Position numbers and translations under genes: made by a program. From JAAFIP01 sp031431335 (GTDB lineage: Bacteria; Pseudomonadota; Gammaproteobacteria; Burkholderiales; Burkholderiaceae_C), in the NCBI GenBank assembly GCA_031431335.1, contig JANPDG010000176.1, positions 1-26,267 of the forward strand: a stretch of DNA of 26,267 nt, read 5' to 3'. The notes beneath the pieces were generated by a model, which saw only the letters and a program-made list of their open reading frames with translations, searched no databases and was not told the origin of the DNA. The first letter of the stretch is position 1. Each line of letters opens with the position of its first letter. This document shows, piece by piece, positions 7,582 to 13,887 of the stretch.

Positions 7582-7607
7582 AAAAGGCCCACCGAGGTGG
7601 GCCTTTT
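7582..7607 (-). terminator. Bidirectional intrinsic terminator downstream of rplY
   Basis: AAAAGGCCCACC and GGTGGGCCTTTT form a perfect 12-bp inverted repeat separated by two bases (effective loop four). It has A/T runs on both sides, so it has terminator form on either strand. It lies 63 bp past the rplY stop codon and would end the prs-rplY transcript. Confidence 0.85.
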
Positions 7608-7670
7608 GAGGGGTGCATTACAGCTGCACTGACCAGGCTAGCTGGCCGCAATAAGCGCCTTAACGATCGC

Positions 7671-8354
7671 TTATTTCTTGGCAGGCGCCTTGGCTGGAGC
7701 AGCCTTGGCGTCAGCTTTTGGAGCGGCTTTGGCACCAGCTTTGCCGCCTTTAGCGTCAGCAGGTGCTGCGCCAGCGGCTGGGGCTTCTTCTTCAGCGGCT
7801 TGAGCCACTACAGACACGATCACGGGGTTAACTTTGCCTTTGGTGATGACTTTGACGCCTTTTGGCAATGCAATGTCGTTCACGTGCAGCGAGCTGCCCT
7901 TTTTCAGGCCAGACAAGTCCACTTCAATGAACTCAGGCAGGTCAGCTGGCAAGCAAACGACGGTGAGTTCGTTGGCAATGTGGTTGACCAAGCAGTTGTC
8001 AAACTTGATGGCTTGGGAATCAGCCTCGCCCTTGAAGTGCAATGGCACTTTCATGGTGAGCTTGGTGTTGGCATCGACGCGCTGGAAGTCGATGTGCAGC
8101 ACTTGCTGTTTATAGGGGTGGTACTGCACGTCGCGCAGCAATACTTTGGACTCTTTACCTTGGTATTCCATGTCCAAAATAGTGGCATGGAAGGCTTCCT
8201 TTTTCAAGGCGTGCCACAGGGCGTTGTGGTCTAGCTCAACCAAGGTGGCATCTGCGGCACCGCCGTAGACAATACCTGGGGCTTTGCCAGTAATGCGAAG
8301 ACGGCGGCTCGCACCCGTACCTTGCTTAGAGCGCTCAAAAGCGACAAATTTCAT
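7671..8354 (-). CDS. rplY: 50S ribosomal protein L25 (CTC form)
   Basis: 227 residues. The N-terminal L25 domain (about 1-95, with GKAPGIVYGG and VLLRDVQYHPYKQQVLHIDF) binds 5S rRNA. It is followed by the CTC/TL5-type C-terminal beta domain (about 100-190). The tail from about 192 is a low-complexity Ala/Lys/Pro/Gly stretch ending KAPAKK, common in Burkholderiales L25. AGGAG at 8361-8365 lies six bases before the ATG, supporting the start. It lies downstream of prs on the same strand with a 174-bp gap, a usual order. The peptidyl-tRNA hydrolase gene pth, which often follows rplY, is not next to it here. Confidence 0.96.
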   Translation of the reverse strand: MKFVAFERSKQGTGASRRLRITGKAPGIVYGGAADATLVELDHNALWHALKKEAFHATILDMEYQGKESKVLLRDVQYHPYKQQVLHIDFQRVDANTKLTMKVPLHFKGEADSQAIKFDNCLVNHIANELTVVCLPADLPEFIEVDLSGLKKGSSLHVNDIALPKGVKVITKGKVNPVIVSVVAQAAEEEAPAAGAAPADAKGGKAGAKAAPKADAKAAPAKAPAKK

Positions 8355-8500
8355 AATTAACTCCTAAAGAAGCGCACCGCGACCAGTGCTGCCTCGGTCT
8401 ATAAAAACTGTACTTTGCGCTAGGCGCGGTGGACAGCTGCTTGGCGGGTTTAACGGCCCAGCCAGTCGGACAGGTTTAGCGGCTCTGCCAGCCGTTTGCG

Positions 8501-8519
8501 TTCAGGTGAGACACCTGAA
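8501..8519 (-). other. Perfect hairpin in the prs-rplY spacer
   Basis: TTCAGGTG (8501-8508) and CACCTGAA (8512-8519) form an 8-bp stem with a 3-nt loop, starting nine bases past the prs stop. No T-run follows on the - strand, so it is not a standard terminator. It may stabilise the prs 3' end, act as a processing site, or attenuate read-through into rplY. The rest of the 174-bp spacer holds no gene. Confidence 0.45.
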
Positions 8520-8528
8520 CACCGATTT

Positions 8529-9503
8529 TTAAAAGAGGTTGTCTTGCTCCGAGAACAGGCTCATCACCGACTCGCCTTTGGCGATGCGGGAGATGGTCTC
8601 AGCAATCAGCGGTGCGACCGACAGCTGGCGAATCTTGCCGCAGGCTTTGGCAGCCTCTGACAGGGGAATGGTGTTGGTAATGACGACTTCGTCCAGCGCG
8701 CTGCCCTTGGCAATGCGCTCGATGGCCGGGCCAGAGAACACGGCGTGGGTGCAGTAAGCGTAGACTTTTTTGGCGCCGCGCTCTTTGAGCACTTCGGCAG
8801 CTTTCACCAGCGTGCCAGCGGTGTCGATCATGTCGTCCATGATGACGCAGTTACGGCCTTCGATCTCGCCAATGACGTGCATGACCTCGGACACATTGGC
8901 CTTGGGACGGCGCTTGTCGATGATGGCCAGGTCGCAGCCCAGCTGCTTGGCCAGTGCGCGGGCGCGCACTACGCCGCCCACATCAGGCGACACGACGATC
9001 AGGTCTTCGTATTTTTGTTTGCGCAGGTCGTTAAGCAGCACGGGCGAGGCATAAATGTTGTCAACCGGAATGTCAAAAAAACCTTGAATTTGGTCTGCAT
9101 GCAGGTCCATGGTGAGGATGTGCGACACGCCCACGGTTTGCAGTAAGTTAGCCACCACTTTGGCCGTGATAGGCACACGGCTCGAGCGTGGGCGGCGGTC
9201 TTGGCGGGCGTAGCCAAAATACGGAATCACGGCGCTGATGCGCTCGGCTGAGGCGCGCTTGAGCGCGTCGACCATGACCAGCAGCTCCATCAGGTTGTCA
9301 TTGGTGGGGGCGCAGGTGGACTGCACTACAAACACGTCGCGCGCACGGACGTTTTGGTTAATCTCGACAGTGACTTCACCATCAGAGAAGCGGCCCACAG
9401 TCGCGGCGCCGAGCTGGATGTTGAGGTGAGCGGCAATCTCTTGCGCCATCACGGGGTTGGCGTTACCGGTAAAAACCATGAAATCAGAATGCAATGCGCT
9501 CAT
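8529..9503 (-). CDS. prs: Ribose-phosphate pyrophosphokinase (PRPP synthetase)
   Basis: 324 residues, close to the usual 310-320. It makes PRPP from ribose 5-phosphate and ATP for nucleotide, His, Trp and NAD synthesis in the cytosol. Visible landmarks are the N-terminal FTGNANPVMAQEIA, the ATP and regulatory flexible region YARQDRRPRSSRVPITAK, the metal-binding MDLHADQIQGFF, and the ribose-5-phosphate/PRPP loop CVIMDDMIDTAGT. tRNA-Gln lies 62 bp upstream and ispE beyond it, all on the same strand, matching the classical beta/gammaproteobacterial ispE-prs arrangement. Confidence 0.97.
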   Translation of the reverse strand: MSALHSDFMVFTGNANPVMAQEIAAHLNIQLGAATVGRFSDGEVTVEINQNVRARDVFVVQSTCAPTNDNLMELLVMVDALKRASAERISAVIPYFGYARQDRRPRSSRVPITAKVVANLLQTVGVSHILTMDLHADQIQGFFDIPVDNIYASPVLLNDLRKQKYEDLIVVSPDVGGVVRARALAKQLGCDLAIIDKRRPKANVSEVMHVIGEIEGRNCVIMDDMIDTAGTLVKAAEVLKERGAKKVYAYCTHAVFSGPAIERIAKGSALDEVVITNTIPLSEAAKACGKIRQLSVAPLIAETISRIAKGESVMSLFSEQDNLF

Positions 9504-9526
9504 GATGGTGGAATGCGTTAGTGATT

Positions 9527-9552
9527 TCAGTGAACCAGCTCAGTGAACCAGA
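9527..9552. repeat. 13-bp tandem duplication between tRNA-Gln and prs
   Basis: Two adjacent 13-bp units (TCAGTGAACCAGC at 9527-9539 and TCAGTGAACCAGA at 9540-9552) differ only in the last base. They fill much of the 62-bp spacer between the tRNA 3' end and the prs start. A local duplication is certain; any role in processing or in prs expression is unknown. Confidence 0.7.
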
Positions 9553-9565
9553 TATACAAAAAATT

Positions 9566-9642
9566 TGGCAGGGGAAGAAGGATTCGAACCTTCGCATGTC
9601 GGAATCAAAATCCGATGCCTTAACCAACTTGGCGACTCCCCT
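9566..9642 (-). tRNA. tRNA-Gln (anticodon UUG)
   Basis: 77 nt on the - strand including an encoded 3' CCA (9566-9568). The acceptor stem pairs AGGGGAG with TTCCCCT (last pair G-U), and the discriminator base is G. The D arm contains GCCAAGTTGGTTAAGGC. The anticodon loop TTTTGAT carries TTG. The T arm contains GGTTCGAATCC. It sits between ispE and prs, a common location for this tRNA in Burkholderiales. Confidence 0.97.
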
Positions 9643-9717
9643 ACACTGGTCAACTTACGCATAACGCGAGCCAACCGTAAACCTGCTGTGCGCAGTGATT
9701 TAAGCTTAACTTTGAAG

Positions 9718-10596
9718 CTAAACTGCCCAACCCCTTAAAGGATGCGCGCTTAAATTACTGCACACTTTTTGCTGCCACCCTTCAAACTCATTTTCGGGCG
9801 CAGTGTTGAAGTTTTCGTCGCCTGAAAGCTTAGCAAACACCGCACTGCCTGAGCCTGTCATTCTGGGCCGAAGTCCTTGGGCGCTGAGCGCTAAAAGCGC
9901 TTGGGGCACCTGAGAATTGATCAACTCAGCGATGGGTTGTAGATCATTATGACCAAAGCCATAAGGATCTGCAGCAAAGCCTGAGATTATAGCATGCGCA
10001 GAATCGCGCTTAAGCGCTGGATGGGCGAAAATTGCATGGGTTGGCAGCCCTGATTGCGGCTTGAGCACCACAAACTGCGCAGCAGGTAAGACGATAGGCG
10101 TAATGGACTCGCCCACGCCTTCAACCCAAGCATGGCTACCGCGCAAAAAAAACGGCACATCTGCGCCCAGCTGCAAACCTAGCTGCTCTAGTGTTGAGAG
10201 CGGCAGATGCAAGCCCCACAGGCGGTTGAGCGCCAGCAGGCAGGTGGCGGCATCCGACGAGCCACCGCCCATGCCCGCTTGGATTGGGATTTGCTTGCGC
10301 AGCCTTATGTGGGCGCCGTGCTTACAGCTGCTAGCGGTCTGCAGCGCGCGCGCTGCGCGAACGCACAGGTCGTCACCCGGCAAAACCTCTGCTACAGCGG
10401 CTGCGTGGCCGCCAGACGGCTGGCTGTCTTCGCGGCTGATCATGCCGTCGCTGCGCAGCATCACGTCCATAGAGTCTGCCCAATCAATGAGCATAAAGAC
10501 CGACTGCAGCAGGTGATAGCCATCGGCCCTGCGGCCTGTGATGTGCAAAAACAGATTGAGCTTGGCAGGAGCAGGCAGATCGTAGAAGGCTTGCAT
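9718..10596 (-). CDS. ispE: 4-diphosphocytidyl-2-C-methyl-D-erythritol kinase
   Basis: 292 residues. This GHMP-family kinase phosphorylates CDP-methylerythritol with ATP, the fourth step of the non-mevalonate (MEP) isoprenoid pathway. Landmarks are PAPAKLNLFLHI (catalytic-region Lys about 12), the glycine-rich ATP loop GMGGGSSDAA (108-117), the catalytic Asp in GADVPFF (about D146), and the C-terminal motif MTGSGSAVFA. The start codon lies five bases after the lolB stop, so translation is probably coupled to lolB. Confidence 0.96.
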   Translation of the reverse strand: MQAFYDLPAPAKLNLFLHITGRRADGYHLLQSVFMLIDWADSMDVMLRSDGMISREDSQPSGGHAAAVAEVLPGDDLCVRAARALQTASSCKHGAHIRLRKQIPIQAGMGGGSSDAATCLLALNRLWGLHLPLSTLEQLGLQLGADVPFFLRGSHAWVEGVGESITPIVLPAAQFVVLKPQSGLPTHAIFAHPALKRDSAHAIISGFAADPYGFGHNDLQPIAELINSQVPQALLALSAQGLRPRMTGSGSAVFAKLSGDENFNTAPENEFEGWQQKVCSNLSAHPLRGWAV

Positions 10597-10601
10597 GGGC
10601 T

Positions 10602-11117
10602 CTAGCGGTCCAGCGCGATACGCAGTTGCACACTGGGCGCGGGGTCGGTGCGCGCTGCAGCAATGCGCCCTTCGCTGTAGCGCGACATGTCGGCCTGCCA
10701 GCCAGGGAGCGCCACTTGGTCACCGCCCAGCCAAGCAAACAGCGCCGCAATGGGCACGGCAGCACCGGTGGTGCGCTCCATCATGGCCTGTACTGAGGGA
10801 TAGTCTTGCACCGTAGATCCAGTTTGTAGCTGCGCTAAGCCGGGGCTCCAGCGCAGCACGGCGGCCGTAGAGCCCAGTGGGGTGAACAAGCTCAAAACCC
10901 CCTGCCCGGCGCTGCCTTGCAGCTCAAAGCTGCCCGAAAACGACTGCACAGGCTCGCTTTGCACCACCATGCTCATGCGGCCTGTGTAAGTGTCTTTTTG
11001 GAGGTTTTTTTGAAGGTTTTCCGACGTGGATATTGAACAGTTAGCTACCAAAATAGTAGCGAAAAGAGCTGCCAATCGCTGCCACCAAACCCCGCCTTGC
11101 ACATAGCGCGACCACAT
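10602..11117 (-). CDS. lolB: Outer-membrane lipoprotein insertion protein LolB carrying an in-frame dispersed repeat
   Basis: 171 residues from the ATG at 11117, which overlaps the TGA of the upstream TPR gene (TGATG). A GTG one codon earlier is also possible. The body (GRMSMVVQSEPVQSFSGSFE, GVLSLFTPLGS, LFAWLGG, PGWQADMSRY) matches the LolB family, which receives lipoproteins from LolA and inserts them into the outer membrane. The N-terminus has a basic start and a hydrophobic stretch ending LVANC. That cysteine is the only lipobox candidate near the N-terminus, although Asn at -1 is unusual. Residues from about 22 to 43, including this Cys, are encoded by repeat copy D, so the repeat seems to have become part of the signal/lipobox and linker. 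The gene lies between the TPR gene and ispE in a tight operon. Confidence 0.88.
   Translation of the reverse strand: MWSRYVQGGVWWQRLAALFATILVANCSISTSENLQKNLQKDTYTGRMSMVVQSEPVQSFSGSFELQGSAGQGVLSLFTPLGSTAAVLRWSPGLAQLQTGSTVQDYPSVQAMMERTTGAAVPIAALFAWLGGDQVALPGWQADMSRYSEGRIAAARTDPAPSVQLRIALDR
10992..11053 (-). repeat. Dispersed repeat, copy D (inside lolB, in frame)
   Basis: About 62 bp on the - strand with the exact core AATATCCACGTCGGAAAA (plus-strand positions 11017-11034). It is preceded by TAGCTAACTGTTC and followed by an A/C-rich tail. It is read in the lolB sense direction as ILVANCSISTSENLQK, the same frame as the kynU copy. The variable codon is TCA (11034-11036). Confidence 0.92.
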
Positions 11118-12952
11118 CACAGCTTCACGCGCAGGCGCTTGAGGGTGGAGAGCAGGGTTTCGTTCTCCGCGTTAAGCAGCATGCCTTCTTTCCAGATGGC
11201 AGTGGCTTTGTCGCGCTGGCCGCTCACCCAGTACACCTCGCCCAGGTGGGCAGCTATCTCGGCGTCGGGCTTGCCTTGGTAGGCGGTGAGCAATATTTTG
11301 ATGGCCTCGGCTTTGTTACCCATCCGAAACTCCACCCAGCCCAAGCTGTCGGTGATGAACGGGTCGCCGGGCGTGAGCTCAAGGGCTTTTTGGATCAGTG
11401 TTTTGGCCTCAGGCAGGCGCAGATTGCGGTCTGCCAGCGAATACCCCAACGCGTTGTAAGCTTCGGCATAGTCGGGCTTAGCGGCTATCGCCAAACGCAG
11501 CAGCCGCTCCATCTCGGGAAACTTGCCCAGCTTTTCGGCCATATTGGACTGCTGGTACAGCAGTTCGTGGTCTTGCGGGGAAGTAATGATAGCTTGGGCG
11601 AGCAAGTCGTTGGCAATTTGGTATTTTTGGCCATCGCGCAGCAGCTGCACTTCGGTCAGCAGCTTCATGCGCTTGTCTTCGTCGCTGCGCTCGGGCAGGC
11701 TGCGAATGAGCTGGCGGGCTTCGTCGAGCTTGCCTTGCTTGGCCAAGATAGAAGCACGGCGGCTTTGCGCGCTGACCAAGGCCGCTGGGCTGTCGATTTT
11801 GGCGATCCAGCTCTCGGCCAAGGCAAAGTCTTTGCGCTTTTCGGCCACTTGGGCCAAGGCCAAATACGCTTGGGTCAGGCCGCGCTGGCGGTCGTTGCCG
11901 TCGGCTGCCTCGGCAGAGGTGTTGGGCTGGTTTTGCACCAGCTCGACATAGCGCTTGAGCGAGGTGTCGGCAGGGGCCAGCTGGTTGTCTTGCAGCTGCA
12001 GGGTGCCTTGCAAGAGCCAGGCCTCAGCCAGCTCAGGCTGCTCGCGGGTGATGACCTGAATTTGTTGGCCTGCCTCGTTGTAGCGCTGCGCGTCTAGCAG
12101 CACACGAGCGTAGCCCAGGCGAATATCGGTGCGCGGCTTGGGGCTGTCTAAATAGCGCTTCAATAGGGCTTCGGCCTGAGGCTGCTTAGGGTCAATCAGC
12201 TCTAGTGCGAGCACGGCGGGTGCGTCGCTGATAGGGCTGCTGGTTTGGGCTTTTTGAGCAGCTTCAATAGCACCGGGGATGTCCGCCGCTGCAAATCGCA
12301 GGCGGCCAACGGCCGTCCAGGCTTGGGCTGCCGTGGCGGGGTCTGTATCAGCGCTGGTATAGCCTGCCAGCGCCTGTTCAATTGTGCTGGCAGCGAGTTT
12401 TTTGTCTGACACACGGCCATATGCTGCAGCGCTGCGGGCTATCACGGGGCCGCGCTGGGCTGCGGGCATGTTGGCCAGCATGGCGCGCAAAGGTGGGGCG
12501 CTCTCAGGTACACGGTTTAAGGCCAATAGGATTTGAAACTCGCGCTCGTTGGCCAGCACCGATTTGGGCTGCGCCTGGCGCCATGCGCGGGCTGCCTGCA
12601 AGGCCGCATCGCCCGAGCGGGCCTGAAAAGCCATTTCGACAGCCCGGTTATACAAGTCTGCATCATTGGTTTTGCGGGCCGCCTCTAGCATCAAGCCGAT
12701 GCCTAAGCTGGGGTCGCCATTGCGCAGGCTGACTTCGCCCAATAACAGCTGGTAGAACAACTCAGCATCCAGCGCAGACGCCAGCGTGGGTGTGGTGCGC
12801 GTGGTGCTGGCGGAGACAGAGGTTGCAGCAGTAGGAGCTTGGGCCAGCGCTGGGGCGCTAAACAGCGCCAGCGCTGCAGCCAAGCTTAGCGCTTGGGGGC
12901 ACACACGAGCGATGGCTAAGAACAAGGGGACTGGTCGATTGGGCAATGTCAT
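11117..12952 (-). CDS. Exported TPR-repeat protein
   Basis: 611 residues from the ATG at 12952; an ATG 18 bases upstream (12970) would add six residues. Neither start has a good ribosome site. An N-terminal signal peptide (SLAAALALFSAPALA, then QAP) predicts export to the periplasm or outer membrane. The rest is helical tetratricopeptide repeats, clear at AEAWLLQGTLQLQ, AYLALAQVAEKRKDFALAES, and AYNALGYSLADRNLRLPEAK followed by FITDSLGWVEFRMGNKAEAI. This protein is a common upstream neighbour of lolB in Burkholderiales, so a role in envelope or outer-membrane assembly is plausible but not shown. Its stop overlaps the lolB start. It is divergent from mutM with only about 20 bp between the starts. 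Confidence 0.88.
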   Translation of the reverse strand: MTLPNRPVPLFLAIARVCPQALSLAAALALFSAPALAQAPTAATSVSASTTRTTPTLASALDAELFYQLLLGEVSLRNGDPSLGIGLMLEAARKTNDADLYNRAVEMAFQARSGDAALQAARAWRQAQPKSVLANEREFQILLALNRVPESAPPLRAMLANMPAAQRGPVIARSAAAYGRVSDKKLAASTIEQALAGYTSADTDPATAAQAWTAVGRLRFAAADIPGAIEAAQKAQTSSPISDAPAVLALELIDPKQPQAEALLKRYLDSPKPRTDIRLGYARVLLDAQRYNEAGQQIQVITREQPELAEAWLLQGTLQLQDNQLAPADTSLKRYVELVQNQPNTSAEAADGNDRQRGLTQAYLALAQVAEKRKDFALAESWIAKIDSPAALVSAQSRRASILAKQGKLDEARQLIRSLPERSDEDKRMKLLTEVQLLRDGQKYQIANDLLAQAIITSPQDHELLYQQSNMAEKLGKFPEMERLLRLAIAAKPDYAEAYNALGYSLADRNLRLPEAKTLIQKALELTPGDPFITDSLGWVEFRMGNKAEAIKILLTAYQGKPDAEIAAHLGEVYWVSGQRDKATAIWKEGMLLNAENETLLSTLKRLRVKL

Positions 12953-12972
12953 TGAACGATGATAATCCATGC

Positions 12973-13806
12973 ATGCCAGAATTGCCTGAAGTCGAAGTTA
13001 CACGCCTAAGTTTTGCCAGCCGTATCGAGGGCGCAGATATCCGCGCCGTGGACATGGGCAAACCGCTGCGCTGGCCACTGGGCACGGACCCCGATGATTT
13101 GCAAGGCCGCACTGTGAGCGCTGTGCGCAGACGGGGCAAGTATTTGTTAATAAACCTGACCACCGCATCAGGCCAAGCCCACGGCTTGTTACTGCTGCAC
13201 TTGGGCATGTCGGGCTCGCTGCAGTTTGGCACGCAACTCGGCGCGCCGGGCAAGCACGACCATTTCAGCATGGCCACCTCACGCGGCATACTACGCCTCA
13301 ACGACCCACGCCGCTTTGGCGCAGTGGTCTACGCTCCGTCTGAAGACCATGCGTTGGCTCAAAAACTGCTGGGTAAGCTAGGGGTCGAGCCATTGACGGA
13401 GGCTTTTAGCGCCAGCGATTTTCACAGCGCGCTTAAGCTGCGCAAGACCGCTATCAAACAGGTTTTGCTCGCGGGCGACATTGTGGTGGGCGTGGGCAAT
13501 ATTTATTGCTCTGAAGCGCTGTTTTTGGCCGGTATCCGGCCCACGGTGCGGGCCTGCCAGATCAGCGCGCCCCGCGCTGCGCGCCTGCACAGCACCATCG
13601 TGAGCGTGCTGCAAGACGCCGTGCGCAAAGGCGGCAGCACCTTGCGTGACTTTTCAAACGCCGAGGGGCAAACCGGGTATTTTCAGCTCCAAGCCAATGT
13701 GTATGGCCGTGCTGGCGAGCCCTGCCGTGTGTGCGCCAGCCCCATCAAGCTGCTCAAACAAGGCCAGCGCAGCACGTTTTTTTGTGCCCAATGCCAAAAA
13801 CACTAG
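12973..13806 (+). CDS. mutM: Formamidopyrimidine-DNA glycosylase (Fpg/MutM)
   Basis: 277 residues. It removes 8-oxoguanine and formamidopyrimidines from DNA by a bifunctional glycosylase/AP-lyase mechanism. The start is set by chemistry: processed Pro2 is the nucleophile (MPELPEVEV), with Glu3 next to it; a longer frame from 12946 would bury it. Other landmarks are the lysine of RRRGKYLL (K56), the helix-two-turn-helix GVGNIYCSEALF, and the C-terminal zinc finger CRVC-x16-CAQC. Its partner in oxidised-guanine repair, mutY, lies two genes downstream on the same strand. Confidence 0.97.
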   Translation: MPELPEVEVTRLSFASRIEGADIRAVDMGKPLRWPLGTDPDDLQGRTVSAVRRRGKYLLINLTTASGQAHGLLLLHLGMSGSLQFGTQLGAPGKHDHFSMATSRGILRLNDPRRFGAVVYAPSEDHALAQKLLGKLGVEPLTEAFSASDFHSALKLRKTAIKQVLLAGDIVVGVGNIYCSEALFLAGIRPTVRACQISAPRAARLHSTIVSVLQDAVRKGGSTLRDFSNAEGQTGYFQLQANVYGRAGEPCRVCASPIKLLKQGQRSTFFCAQCQKH

Positions 13807-13887
13807 TTGCACACTGGCTTTCAGCCGCCTCAATGTAGGGTGCTGTGGGGTGTACTTCGGGCTGACCCAGTGTTATATTGCTTTGAT

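Noticed and set aside
7578..8234. 218-codon open frame opposite rplY
   Set aside because: rplY is unmistakable on the - strand, and this frame begins inside the rplY terminator region.
11246..12097. 283-codon open frame antisense to the TPR gene
   Set aside because: The opposite strand encodes clear TPRs with a signal peptide. The antisense product is low-complexity Leu/Gly/Gln and shows no family features.
13807..13887. TTG extension of the dynamin-like gene to the mutM stop
   Set aside because: The added 27 residues look like intergenic sequence, and the ATG at 13888 is the first sensible start.
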